A stretch of DNA of 64,000 nucleotides from Pedobacter lusitanus (GCF_040026395.1 NZ_CP157278.1:372001-436000), one strand, 5' to 3'; shown: positions 9,422 to 18,681, counted from the first letter of the stretch. Notes: generated by a model not told the origin, from the letters alone. A program made the numbers and translations.

Positions 9422-10588
9422 ATGAGTAATCAGATTATGCATAAACCATTAAAAAATGTAACAGTTCTTGAATTCAGTCAGTACCTGTCTGGTCCATTAG
9501 CCGGACTCAGGCTCTCAGATTTTGGTGCAAGGGTGATAAAGATTGAGAACCCGGATAAAGGAGATGCGGGAAGACAGTTGGCTATTAAAAATCTGTGGAC
9601 AAATGACAGTTCTCTGCTTTTTCATACGATAAACAGAAATAAAGAAAGTTTCACTGCAAATCTGAAGAAGAAAGATGAATTGGAAATGGTGCAGGAACTC
9701 ATTAAGATGGCAGATGTCGTTACCCATAATTTCAGACCTGATGTGATGGAGAAATTAGGTTTAAGTTATGAAAACGTAATTGCGGTTAACCCACGTATTA
9801 TTTATCTCGAAATTAGTGGTTATGGAAATAAAGGGCCATGGAAATATAAACCAGGTCAGGATTTGTTGGTTCAGGCAATTTCTGGCCTGACTTATACTAC
9901 TGGAAATAAATCTGATAGTCCCCGGCCTTTCGGTTTATCCATTGCTGATTATCTGTGTGGAAACCAAGCGGTACAAGCTATTTTGGCCGCATTGATCCGC
10001 AGACAAAAAACTGGTGAAGGAGCTTTGCTTCAATTAAGCCTGCTTGAATCTATGATAGATTTTCAGTTTGAATTTTTCACAACCTATTTCCAGAGTAATT
10101 TGCACCATGAACGCTCAGAAATAAACAATGGTCATGCGCTTTTAAGTGCACCATATGGGGTTTACGAAACCGCTGATGGTTATATAGCTGTAGCAATGAT
10201 GCCTTTACAGAAATTAGCAGAAGTTATTGAATGCCATCCATTGAAATTTTATACTGATGCTTTTGAAAAACGGGATGAAATAAAACTTATTCTTGTCAAA
10301 CATTTTTTAACGCATCCATGCGCATACTGGTTAGATAAAATGCAGGCAGAAAATCTATGGGTAATGCCTGTGCTAAACTGGCAGCAACTTCAGCGGGCAG
10401 ATACTTATCAGCAACTGAACATAGAGCAGGAAATAGAAATTAATGATCAGCATAAAATCCGCACTACCCGTTGTCCAATAAAGATTAATGGAGAAATGAT
10501 GCTTTCTAATAGGCCAGCACCTGCTCTTGGACAACATACAGCTAGAATTATGGAAGAACTAAAAAAAAGAGATGAACCTTTTAGATGA
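9422..10588 (+). CDS. CaiB/BaiF family (class III) CoA-transferase, copy 1
   Basis: The 388-residue protein shows the class III CoA-transferase pattern: LEFSQYLSGPLAGLRLSDFGARVIKIE near the N-terminus, HNFRPDVMEKLGL, EISGYG, GQDLLVQAISGL and the segment SIADYLCG with the expected catalytic aspartate (Asp176). These enzymes move CoA between carboxylic acids in the cytosol. It starts 3 bases after the solute-binding-like gene, and its end overlaps the next, paralogous CoA-transferase by 17 bases. Two such subunits encoded together occur in heteromeric enzymes such as succinyl-CoA:malate CoA-transferase. The actual acids used here cannot be read from sequence. Confidence 0.93.
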   Translation: MSNQIMHKPLKNVTVLEFSQYLSGPLAGLRLSDFGARVIKIENPDKGDAGRQLAIKNLWTNDSSLLFHTINRNKESFTANLKKKDELEMVQELIKMADVVTHNFRPDVMEKLGLSYENVIAVNPRIIYLEISGYGNKGPWKYKPGQDLLVQAISGLTYTTGNKSDSPRPFGLSIADYLCGNQAVQAILAALIRRQKTGEGALLQLSLLESMIDFQFEFFTTYFQSNLHHERSEINNGHALLSAPYGVYETADGYIAVAMMPLQKLAEVIECHPLKFYTDAFEKRDEIKLILVKHFLTHPCAYWLDKMQAENLWVMPVLNWQQLQRADTYQQLNIEQEIEINDQHKIRTTRCPIKINGEMMLSNRPAPALGQHTARIMEELKKRDEPFR

Positions 10589-11711
10589 TTTATTAGTACT
10601 TGATTTCAGTCAGTTTTTATCTGGTCCGTCAGCTAGTCTGAGATTGGCAGATCTGGGAGCCAGGGTTATAAAAATTGAAAAACCTGTGATAGGTGATATA
10701 TGCCGTACTTTATACGTTTCTGATGTGGAGGTTGCCGGAGAATCAACAATTTTCCATGCCATCAACAGAAATAAGGAAAGTCTTATAATTGACCTTAAAG
10801 ATAAACAAGGCCTGGAAAAGATTATTGGCCTGGTACGTAAAGCAGATGTGTTGATACATAATTTCAGACCTGGTGTGATGGAGCGAATCGGACTTTCCTA
10901 TGCTTTTGTAAAAAGCATTAATGCCGGAATTATTTATGCCGAAATCAGTGGCTATGGAGAGAATGGAGAATGGAAAGACAAGCCTGGACAAGACCTTTTA
11001 TTGCAAGCTGTTTCTGGTCTGACCTATTTGAGTGGCAATAAACATGATAATCCGACCCCGATGGGGGTCGCTGTAGCAGATATTCTGGCTGGTACACATC
11101 TGGTACAGGGAATACTTGCTGCATTGTACAAAAAAGGATGGAGTGGAGAAGGCAGTCAGGTAAAGGTGAGTATGCTCGAAAGCCTGATTGATTTCCAGTT
11201 TGAAGTACTGACTAGTTTTTACAATGATGGAGAGCAGCTGCAGGAAAGAGGAGAGGTTAATAATGCAAATTCTTATATGTCAGCTCCTTATGGTGTGTAC
11301 CGGACAAAGGATAGTGCAATTGCATTATCCATAAATCGTGTAGATTATCTCGGTGAGTTACTGAACTGCAGTGCGTTAAAGAAATATAATGAGGCTGACA
11401 ACTGGTTTGTTTGCCGGGATGAAATTAAGACAATTCTTCAGAATCTCTTACTTGAAAATACAGTAGCTTACTGGCTTTCAATACTTGAGCCTGCAGGGGT
11501 GTGGTGCTCAGCAGTATTTAATTATGTTGAACTGATGGAGCAGGAAGGGTATAAAATTCTGGAAATGGAACAGATTGTGGAATTGAACAGCGGTCAGCTG
11601 AAAACCACCAGGTGCCCAATAAGAGTAGATGGCAGAATATTATATTCATCGGTTGGAGCTCCTTCTTTAGGACAACATACAAAAGCAATTGAAGAAGAAT
11701 TTAATTTGTAG
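10572..11711 (+). CDS. CaiB/BaiF family (class III) CoA-transferase, copy 2
   Basis: This 379-residue paralogue of the preceding protein has the same landmarks: DFSQFLSGPSASLRLADLGARVIKIE, HNFRPGVMERIGL, EISGYG, GQDLLLQAVSGL and AVADILAG with catalytic Asp170 retained. Both copies keep the catalytic residue, so neither is an obvious dead subunit. The start ATG lies inside the end of copy 1 (17-base overlap), which favours translational coupling and equal production, as for two subunits of one enzyme. Alternatively they are two enzymes acting on different acids in one pathway. Confidence 0.93.
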   Translation: MNLLDDLLVLDFSQFLSGPSASLRLADLGARVIKIEKPVIGDICRTLYVSDVEVAGESTIFHAINRNKESLIIDLKDKQGLEKIIGLVRKADVLIHNFRPGVMERIGLSYAFVKSINAGIIYAEISGYGENGEWKDKPGQDLLLQAVSGLTYLSGNKHDNPTPMGVAVADILAGTHLVQGILAALYKKGWSGEGSQVKVSMLESLIDFQFEVLTSFYNDGEQLQERGEVNNANSYMSAPYGVYRTKDSAIALSINRVDYLGELLNCSALKKYNEADNWFVCRDEIKTILQNLLLENTVAYWLSILEPAGVWCSAVFNYVELMEQEGYKILEMEQIVELNSGQLKTTRCPIRVDGRILYSSVGAPSLGQHTKAIEEEFNL

Positions 11712-11716
11712 AAAAA

Positions 11717-12625
11717 ATGGTAAAAAAGATCATTGACACACATATACACATCTGGGATTTGCAGCAGGCCAGATACAGCTGGCTGGAAAATGATCAAAGT
11801 TTACTTAACCGTAATTATTGTTTGGATGAACTCACTGAGATAAAAGGCACGGTACATATAACTCATGGATTGCTTGTACAGGCAGCGAATAATTTTGAAG
11901 ATACTGACTGGATGCTGTTGAATGTTGAAAAATATGATTGGATTACAGGCGTTGTAGGTTGGGTTCCGCTTACTGATCCCGTTGCCACCACCATTGCGTT
12001 ACAAGAAAAATATCTTAGGAATCCCTATTTTGTTGGCGTACGCCATCTGATTCATACAGAACCTGACCCGTATTGGTTACTACAGGAAACAGTGATCAGA
12101 AGTTTAAAGATATTGGCAGCACATCAGCTCACATATGATGTCGTTGGCATTAAAGCAGCTCATTTAATGGCTGCAATTATTGTTTCGGTCAAGGTTCCGG
12201 AATTGAAGATAGTATTGGATCATCTGAATCAACCTCCCATTGCTACAAAAGAGCGGTTTGGAATATGGGGTGAACTGATGAAAGAAGCTGCTAAAAACCC
12301 TAATTTGTACGTTAAAATTTCTGGTTTGAGCAGTACTTATGGCAGCTCTGTTTGTTGGACTGAACAGGATCTTAAACCATATATTATATATATACTGGAA
12401 TTGTTTGGTCCTGATCGCTGTTTTTGTGGCGGGGATTGGCCGGTTTGCTTACTGAATACTACCTATGAAAAAAACTGGCAGATATATCAGCAGATTCTGA
12501 CTGACATATTAACGCCAGAAGAACTGGAGAAGGTGTTTTGGCAAAATGCAGAGAAGTTTTATTTAAGCAGATCATCTCAAACTCAGCATATCGATCCTCA
12601 TCTTTTAATTAACCCTGAAATATGA
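11717..12625 (+). CDS. Amidohydrolase 2 family lactonase-like hydrolase
   Basis: The 302-residue protein begins IIDTHIHIWD, the metal-binding His-x-His (His9, His11) of the amidohydrolase superfamily. It continues with VGVRHLIHTEPDPYWL, KIVLDHLNQPPI, LYVKISGLSS and FCGGDWPVC, the pattern of the group containing L-fuconolactone and L-rhamnono-lactone hydrolases and 2-pyrone-4,6-dicarboxylate lactonase. It probably opens a sugar-acid lactone in the cytosol. Its last 4 bases overlap the RhaT-like symporter gene, and a dehydrogenase gene follows, which fits a sugar to lactone to sugar-acid route. The exact lactone is not known. Confidence 0.88.
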   Translation: MVKKIIDTHIHIWDLQQARYSWLENDQSLLNRNYCLDELTEIKGTVHITHGLLVQAANNFEDTDWMLLNVEKYDWITGVVGWVPLTDPVATTIALQEKYLRNPYFVGVRHLIHTEPDPYWLLQETVIRSLKILAAHQLTYDVVGIKAAHLMAAIIVSVKVPELKIVLDHLNQPPIATKERFGIWGELMKEAAKNPNLYVKISGLSSTYGSSVCWTEQDLKPYIIYILELFGPDRCFCGGDWPVCLLNTTYEKNWQIYQQILTDILTPEELEKVFWQNAEKFYLSRSSQTQHIDPHLLINPEI

Positions 12626-13659
12626 GTCTGGCCATTGGAATTTCTTTTCATGCTATCGGGGCTCTTTGTGCCGCATTGTGTTATACTCCGCAAAAAAAAA
12701 CAAAGGAGTGGTCATGGCAAACTTTTTGGCTTATTCAGGCTGGCTGCTGCTGGTTAATATTTCCCATTATTGGTGCGTGGATTACTATACCTCATCTGCT
12801 AGTGGTATTACATAAGGCTCCGGCAGTCCTTATTTGGAAGATATTTGCTCTGGGCGCGGTATATGGTATTGGAGGTACAGCGTTCGGAATGGCTATCCGT
12901 TATATTGGTTTTTCATTGACTTATGCTATTGCTATTGGAATTTCCTGCGTATTTGGTACTTTATTACCACCAATTATTCACGGAACTTTAGTGGGACTAT
13001 GGAGCCATAAAGGGTCGGAATGGATTATTTGTGGTATTGTTCTGGGGGTTGCCGGAATTGCATTATGCGGATTGGCCGGGCGTTTTAAGGAATTGAACTT
13101 ACCAGAAAAAAAAATAAATGATTTTTCGCTGGCTACGGGTTTACCGCTTTGTTTGCTGGCAGGAATACTCTCATCTGTTTATGGCATTGCTATTGATGTT
13201 GGGCAGCCTATTGCGGATATTGCGGCCAGTTATGGCGCGAAAGGTTTTCAAACCAATGTCATCTATCTATTTACCAATAGCGGCGCCTTTCTGACTACTT
13301 TTATTTATTGCATGTTTCTCCATAAACAAAACAGAACACATGTCGAATTTAGTCGCTTAAAACTTGATCAGAGACCCGCAAAACTATTTCAAAATTACCT
13401 GATGGCAATACTTACAGGACTATTGTGGTATGCTCAATTCTTTTTTTATGGTTTGGCGCATGTAAGAATGGGTAATTATAAATTTACTAGTTGGGCTATT
13501 CATATGATTATGCTTGTACTGTTTAGTTGTATTACTGGTTTGCTCCTGAGAGAGTGGCGAAATTGTGGAATCATTAGTCTCAGATTTTTAGTATTAGCAT
13601 TATTCTCGCTGATCGTAGCGGTTATCAGTTTAACTTATGGGAATTATCTGGCAACATAA
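12622..13659 (+). CDS. RhaT-type L-rhamnose:proton symporter homologue
   Basis: The 345-residue inner-membrane protein has about ten hydrophobic segments. Its N-terminus (ISFHAIGALCAALCYTPQKKTKEWSWQTFW) and the segment GGTAFGMAIRYIGFSLTYAIAIGIS match the RhaT family, part of the drug/metabolite transporter superfamily. RhaT imports L-rhamnose, and some homologues carry related 6-deoxy sugars or L-lyxose. The ATG overlaps the upstream amidohydrolase stop (ATGA-type), so the two are translationally coupled. There is no rhamnose isomerase, kinase or aldolase in the window, so the sugar probably enters an oxidative route rather than the RhaBAD route. The substrate identity is inferred. Confidence 0.88.
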   Translation: MSLAIGISFHAIGALCAALCYTPQKKTKEWSWQTFWLIQAGCCWLIFPIIGAWITIPHLLVVLHKAPAVLIWKIFALGAVYGIGGTAFGMAIRYIGFSLTYAIAIGISCVFGTLLPPIIHGTLVGLWSHKGSEWIICGIVLGVAGIALCGLAGRFKELNLPEKKINDFSLATGLPLCLLAGILSSVYGIAIDVGQPIADIAASYGAKGFQTNVIYLFTNSGAFLTTFIYCMFLHKQNRTHVEFSRLKLDQRPAKLFQNYLMAILTGLLWYAQFFFYGLAHVRMGNYKFTSWAIHMIMLVLFSCITGLLLREWRNCGIISLRFLVLALFSLIVAVISLTYGNYLAT

Positions 13660-13668
13660 TTAACGAAT

Positions 13669-14715
13669 ATGAAAGCAAAAGAAAAAATCATTATAATCGG
13701 GGCCGGTAACGTAGTTAAAACTGGTCATCTTCCTGCTTATCGTCTGGCTGGTTTTACTGTTTCTGGTATTTATGATATTGATAAAACCAAGGCCATTGAA
13801 CTTGCCGCGGAATTTGGTATTCCGAAGATATACTCTTCCATCAGTGGATTACTCAAAGATATTAAAAGGAGAACAGTGATAGATATGGCAATTCCTGCTT
13901 CAGCTATTGTCGGAATTTTAGAGCAGTTACCGGAGGGTACTTCGGTACTGATGCAAAAACCTATGGGTGAAAACATGGAACAGGCAAAGGAAATATTAAA
14001 CTTATGCAGGTCGAAAAAGCTTAACGCCGGTGTAAATTTTCAATTGCGCTACGCACCTTTTATAACTGAAGCCAGAAGGATGATTGATGAAGGTCTGCTT
14101 GGAGAGATATATGATATCGAGGTTAATGTTAACGTTTGTACTCCATGGCATATGTGGGGCTTTCTAAGATCGTCACCGAGATTGGAAATCTTATATCATA
14201 GTATTCATTATATAGACCTTATTCGCTCTGTATGGGGTAATCCTTCAGGCGTTTATGCAAAAACGGTTAAACATCCCGCGACGATGGAACTGGGCTCAGT
14301 TCGCAGCAATATCATTATGGACTATGGTGACCGGATCCGTGCAAATATTCTGACCAATCACAGCCATAACTTTGGTCTGCAGAATCAGCAGTCTTATATC
14401 AAATTTGAAGGTACCAGGGGAGCAATCAAAATAAAAATGGGTTTGTTAATGGATTATCCTGTTGGTGTCCCTGATGAATTCGAATATATTACCTTTCAGC
14501 AGGACAGTACAGCGGAATGGAAACGTCAGGAGCTGAATGGTTCCTGGTTTCCTGATGCCTTTACAGGTTCAATGGAAGAAATTCTAAAGTCTATGATCAG
14601 TCCCGGTCTGAGCCCGGATAATTCAGTTGAAGATGCAATTTACACTATGGCTTGTGTAGAGGCCGCATATCTTTCCAGTGAGACAGGTGCGCAAAGTATT
14701 GATTTCGGATTCTAA
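13669..14715 (+). CDS. Gfo/Idh/MocA family NAD(P)-dependent oxidoreductase
   Basis: The 348-residue protein has an N-terminal Rossmann fold (IIIIGAGNVVKTGHLPAYRLAG, binding NAD(P)) and the family motif near residues 96-101, here MQKPMGEN. The usual Glu-Lys-Pro has become Gln-Lys-Pro, but the catalytic-type lysine is kept. The C-terminal alpha/beta domain includes GVNFQLRYAPF and YHSIHYIDLIRSVWG. Such enzymes oxidise or reduce sugars, cyclitols and sugar acids. It sits 9 bases after the RhaT-like gene and 12 bases before the DUF5703 gene. A sugar dehydrogenase role upstream of the lactonase is plausible. Confidence 0.9.
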   Translation: MKAKEKIIIIGAGNVVKTGHLPAYRLAGFTVSGIYDIDKTKAIELAAEFGIPKIYSSISGLLKDIKRRTVIDMAIPASAIVGILEQLPEGTSVLMQKPMGENMEQAKEILNLCRSKKLNAGVNFQLRYAPFITEARRMIDEGLLGEIYDIEVNVNVCTPWHMWGFLRSSPRLEILYHSIHYIDLIRSVWGNPSGVYAKTVKHPATMELGSVRSNIIMDYGDRIRANILTNHSHNFGLQNQQSYIKFEGTRGAIKIKMGLLMDYPVGVPDEFEYITFQQDSTAEWKRQELNGSWFPDAFTGSMEEILKSMISPGLSPDNSVEDAIYTMACVEAAYLSSETGAQSIDFGF

Positions 14716-14727
14716 TATTTAATACTT

Positions 14728-16995
14728 ATGAAAATAAAAAATAGAATATATGTACTACTCATTTTACTGATCTTCTGCTGGCAGTTTGGTATAGCGCAGG
14801 ATAAGATAGAAGATTACAATGTTTTATGGACTACCGCTTCAGATAATGAAGCGGGTAATATGCCTTTGGGTAATGGGAGTCTGGGAAGTAATATCTGGAC
14901 AGAAAAAAATGGCGATTTGCTCCTTTATTTATCACGCAATGATGCTCATTCTGAGCTCCAGCGGTTATTGAAATTGGGTCGGATAAGGATTTCGCTGGGT
15001 ACTGAAGGGTTTAAGAAAAAACCTTTCCGGCAGGAATTAGATCTTAAGACAGGAAGTATCCTTATAACGGGAGGCAAACAGGGCGAACAGATTGCTATCA
15101 GAATTTTTATGGATCCTGATGCACCGGTAATGCATATTAATGGAACCTCTCAGAAACTGATAAAGATTAAAGTAACTCTCGAAAACTGGAGAAAAGAAAA
15201 ACATCAGCTTAATCAGGAGGAACTAGCTTCTACCTGGGTATATCGGGAGGGGGCTCCCAAAGATGTGGCCACCTGGGAGTCTGCTGATCACGTGTTGAAA
15301 AAACAAAATGCGATTGTATGGTATCATCAGAATGCCTATAGCTGTGTACCGGTTCATCTTAAATATCAGGGACTCGAATCTTATAAGGATTCAGTAAACG
15401 ATCCACTGAAAGATAACACTTTTGGTGGTTATATCTGGGGCGATGATATGATCTCAAAGGCTGATACAGTATTGCAATCAGCAAATAATACAAAAAAGAT
15501 TAATATCAGACTGGTTGGTTTTACTGAGCAGACACCATCGTCCGGGCAATGGGAAAATTCAATTACGACAATTGTTAAAAGAGCAGCCTCACCCGTTAAA
15601 GCATTTCAGCACTCTCAGAAATGGTGGGATGAATTTTGGAAACGCAGCTGGATTTATATTGACCAGAAAGATTCTGCATCTGTTTTAACACAAACTTATA
15701 TTTTATCGAAATATCAGCTCGCCTGTCAGATGCGTAATGATTTTCCGGCAAGATTTCAGGGAGGTATTTTTAATGTAGACCCTAGATATGCTTTTTATGC
15801 TACAGATGTAAGGGAAAAGGGGTATTCTGCTGATTATCGCTTTTATGGTGCAAATTACTGGTGGCAAAATCTTCGTTTTCTTTATCAGCCTCAGCTTGCA
15901 CAGGGCAATGCGGACATGACTAAGGCTTTCTTCAACTTCTTTATAGAACGAATTCCCGTGTTTGAAGCAAGGGCGAAAAAATACTATAATGCTTCAGGAG
16001 TTTATATACAGGAGTGTTTTACAACCTTTGGATTGCCTGGTATGGGGGATTTTGGCTTTGGTGAAAAGGAGTATTCAGAAGAAAATACCAGAAATATCTG
16101 GCAGCAGAATCTGGAATTGACAGTAATGATGCTGGATTATTACCATTATACGCAGGACAAAAAATTCCTTCAGGAAAAAGCATTGTTGTGGGCCCGTAAG
16201 TCATTGGAATTTTACCAGACAAGGTTTAAGCCTGGTACAGACGGAAAACTTCGTATAGAACCAACACATGCACTGGAAACTTACTGGAGTAATGTACTTA
16301 ATGATATGCCTTCGGTAGCGGGACTGCACTATGTAATTAATGAACTACTGACTTTACCACCAGAACTGACTACAATAGCAGATCGTGATAACTGGAAGAA
16401 ATTGCTTTTACAATTGCCTCCGGTTCCGAGAAAAAAAGATGCTGATCATCAATGGATAGTTGACAATGCAGAGTCGTATAAAAACAAGAGAACAAATTAT
16501 GAGGCTCCTGATCTGTATTGTCTTTATCCATTCAGAATCTATGGATTTAATAAAGCAAATAAAGGTGAGGTTGAAAGAGCTTTTTATAAAATGCCTAACC
16601 CAGGCCGGGTGTGCTGGTACCAGACCGGCATATTTGCCGCACGATTGGGACTTGCTGAAGAAGCCGCAAAAGATATTACTGCCAGAAGTGCTGCCCAATT
16701 AAAAGGATTTCGTTTTAAAGGTTATATGGATAGTCCTCATGATTGGAAACCAGATTATGATGGTGTGGGAAATATGATGAATACTATGCAGGAAATGCTG
16801 ATGTATTGCGAAGGAGATTCGATTTATCTTTTCCCGGCGTGGCCAGAAAAATGGGATGTTACTTTTAAGCTGCATGCTTTCAAAAATACAATCATAGAAG
16901 GGACTTATAAAGATGGAGTATTAAAAGATTTCCATGTCTTTCCAGAAAGACGCAGAAAAGATATTATCAATATGTTGGATATGCAAAAAGAATGA
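14728..16995 (+). CDS. Secreted DUF5703 glycoside-hydrolase-like protein
   Basis: The 755-residue protein has a signal peptide (residues 1-23, ending FGIAQ). The N-terminal domain starts NVLWTTASDNEAGNMPLGNGSLGSNIWTEKNGDLLLYLSRNDA, which I recognise as the DUF5703 pattern related to the N-terminal domain of GH95-like enzymes. The central and C-terminal part (about 290-755) looks like an (alpha/alpha)6 barrel with aromatic-rich segments such as YSADYRFYGANYWWQNLRF and RVCWYQTGIFAARLGLA. It probably acts on a glycan in the periplasm or outside the cell. Gene order after transporter and dehydrogenase suggests it releases the sugar they use. The activity itself is not established. Confidence 0.82.
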   Translation: MKIKNRIYVLLILLIFCWQFGIAQDKIEDYNVLWTTASDNEAGNMPLGNGSLGSNIWTEKNGDLLLYLSRNDAHSELQRLLKLGRIRISLGTEGFKKKPFRQELDLKTGSILITGGKQGEQIAIRIFMDPDAPVMHINGTSQKLIKIKVTLENWRKEKHQLNQEELASTWVYREGAPKDVATWESADHVLKKQNAIVWYHQNAYSCVPVHLKYQGLESYKDSVNDPLKDNTFGGYIWGDDMISKADTVLQSANNTKKINIRLVGFTEQTPSSGQWENSITTIVKRAASPVKAFQHSQKWWDEFWKRSWIYIDQKDSASVLTQTYILSKYQLACQMRNDFPARFQGGIFNVDPRYAFYATDVREKGYSADYRFYGANYWWQNLRFLYQPQLAQGNADMTKAFFNFFIERIPVFEARAKKYYNASGVYIQECFTTFGLPGMGDFGFGEKEYSEENTRNIWQQNLELTVMMLDYYHYTQDKKFLQEKALLWARKSLEFYQTRFKPGTDGKLRIEPTHALETYWSNVLNDMPSVAGLHYVINELLTLPPELTTIADRDNWKKLLLQLPPVPRKKDADHQWIVDNAESYKNKRTNYEAPDLYCLYPFRIYGFNKANKGEVERAFYKMPNPGRVCWYQTGIFAARLGLAEEAAKDITARSAAQLKGFRFKGYMDSPHDWKPDYDGVGNMMNTMQEMLMYCEGDSIYLFPAWPEKWDVTFKLHAFKNTIIEGTYKDGVLKDFHVFPERRRKDIINMLDMQKE

Positions 16996-17032
16996 AAAAC
17001 AAATCATCTACATAACTAAAAGAAAAACCAAT

Positions 17033-18613
17033 ATGAAAAAAAAACTATTAAGTATAATTTTACTGATAGGGTCACTTATCGTAATTATAAGCTGCAAAAG
17101 AGTTGTTCAGGAACCTGGAGATGGTCATTCCGGACAAACACATACCAATGGAACTGCAGTTAAAGGATTGTATAGCGGAATATACAATTTGAATGTTGTA
17201 TATTTTGTACCTACTGATCTGGACACAGTGCCTGGTTATAAGGAAAGAATTAATGGTGTAATGGCGTATACTCAGAATTTTTATAAAAAATGGTTAACTA
17301 AGTGGGGCTATCCAAATCAATCTATGGGACTTCCGGTTGATGCTTCCGGGAAATTAAAAATGTTACTACTCAGAGGAACTGCTCCTAAAGCACAGTATCC
17401 ATATGAGGGGGGCGCGGGAAAAATGATGGATGAAATTAATGCTTACTATGCGGCGCATCCCGGAGAGAAGAGTAGTGATCATATTCTGGTAATTACTCCA
17501 ACCTATACTTATGGTGCCGATGGTGATCCAAGCGGAGGGCCTTTTTATGGAATTGGCCGCTGGTGTTTCGCGTTGGATTATACCGGATTAGATACACTGA
17601 ATCTCGGAAAGCCGGAAGATAAATTCTCTACCAAATGGATAGGCGGATTTGTCCATGAACTTGGACATGGAATTAATCTTCCACATGATGGAGGGAAAAA
17701 GTCAGAAAACACGCAATACGGCACTACTTTGATGGGCTTTGGAAATTCGACATTTGGCAAAGCACCAACTTATCTGGCTCCTGCAGATATTGCAATTCTT
17801 GCAAACTGTCAGGTTTTTAGTAACACAACGAGATCAGACTGGTATACATCTCCTGGTCTAAAGATCAATAAATTTTCTGCTAATTATAAAAATGGTAATA
17901 TCATTGTTGCAGGTAAATTTAGTTCAACCAGCCCAGTGAAAAATATTGGTTTTTATCATAGAAACATTGCTACTGATGACGGTGGTTATTCATCCGTTAC
18001 ATTTGCAACCAAACCGATTGGTTTAGACAGTTTTTATATCAGTATGCCTGTAAGTGAGTTCTATGACAAGGGGAATACTAAATATGAACTTTATATTCGT
18101 TATAGTCACGAGAATGGAAGCACAACTGATCAGGTTCTTAATTATGCATTTGAAAACGATACTCCTGTTATTTCTTATAACAATAAACCTGTATATAATA
18201 AATCTAACTGGACTATTTCTTCCTACAGTTCTCAGGAGACAACGAGCGAAAATGGTGCAGCAGCAAATATTATTGATGGGGATCTTCTTTCGTCATGGCA
18301 TTCAAACTATTCAGCAAGTTCTCCGGGTTATCCGCATTATCTGGTTATTAATATGGGAAGTATACTTGATGTTAACAGATTCACCTTTTGGCAAAGAAAT
18401 TCCAGAAAGGTAAAAGCAATTGAAATATTGACCAGTAATGATGCTTTGACCTGGACTAGTCTGGGTAATTTTACCCTGACAGATTCAAATAATCCTCAGG
18501 ACATTAAATTGCCGTCCGTTAAGAAATTCAAGTATTTCAAATTAAATATGAAATCATCTTATGACGGAGAGCAATTTGCGTCACTTTTAGAGGTGGGTAC
18601 CTATAAAGACTAA
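17033..18613 (+). CDS. Metzincin-type zinc metalloprotease lipoprotein with F5/8 type C domain
   Basis: I choose the ATG at 17033 (526 residues) because it begins a lipoprotein signal ending VIISC; the longer frame from 16934 runs back into the upstream gene. The catalytic domain (40-280) carries HELGHGINLPHD (His208, Glu209, His212, His218), a metzincin site with Asn at the usual Gly position, and a possible Met-turn TTLMGFG. An Ig-like stretch follows (about 290-380). The last 140 residues are an F5/8 type C (CBM32-like) domain, beginning NWTISSYSSQETT and containing IIDGDLLSSWHSNYS. It is probably a surface protease that binds glycans, perhaps acting on glycoprotein. Last gene of the operon, just before its terminator. 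Confidence 0.82.
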   Translation: MKKKLLSIILLIGSLIVIISCKRVVQEPGDGHSGQTHTNGTAVKGLYSGIYNLNVVYFVPTDLDTVPGYKERINGVMAYTQNFYKKWLTKWGYPNQSMGLPVDASGKLKMLLLRGTAPKAQYPYEGGAGKMMDEINAYYAAHPGEKSSDHILVITPTYTYGADGDPSGGPFYGIGRWCFALDYTGLDTLNLGKPEDKFSTKWIGGFVHELGHGINLPHDGGKKSENTQYGTTLMGFGNSTFGKAPTYLAPADIAILANCQVFSNTTRSDWYTSPGLKINKFSANYKNGNIIVAGKFSSTSPVKNIGFYHRNIATDDGGYSSVTFATKPIGLDSFYISMPVSEFYDKGNTKYELYIRYSHENGSTTDQVLNYAFENDTPVISYNNKPVYNKSNWTISSYSSQETTSENGAAANIIDGDLLSSWHSNYSASSPGYPHYLVINMGSILDVNRFTFWQRNSRKVKAIEILTSNDALTWTSLGNFTLTDSNNPQDIKLPSVKKFKYFKLNMKSSYDGEQFASLLEVGTYKD

Positions 18614-18628
18614 TCAATCTGATAAAAG

Positions 18629-18667
18629 AACCTGCAGCTTTGTGATTTGTGATGCAGGTTTTTTTTT
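18629..18667 (+). terminator. Terminator ending the nine-gene operon
   Basis: AACCTGCA (18629-18636) pairs perfectly with TGCAGGTT (18653-18660) and is followed by a T run to 18667. It lies 15 bases after the metzincin stop. I found no comparably strong hairpin between 7831 and 18613, supporting one long transcript. Confidence 0.88.
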
Positions 18668-18673
18668 ATACCG

Positions 18674-18681
18674 TATATTTG
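18674..18681 (+). promoter_or_regulatory. -7 promoter box of phytase-like gene
   Basis: TATATTTG fits TAnnTTTG and is followed by CGC. A TTTG 24 bases upstream (18646-18649) could serve as the -33 element but is slightly too far. The box lies between the operon terminator and the lipoprotein start at 18738, supporting a separate transcription unit. Confidence 0.5.

Noticed and set aside
16934-17032. Earlier start for the metzincin lipoprotein
   Set aside because: The extension overlaps the end of the DUF5703 gene and would bury the lipoprotein signal.
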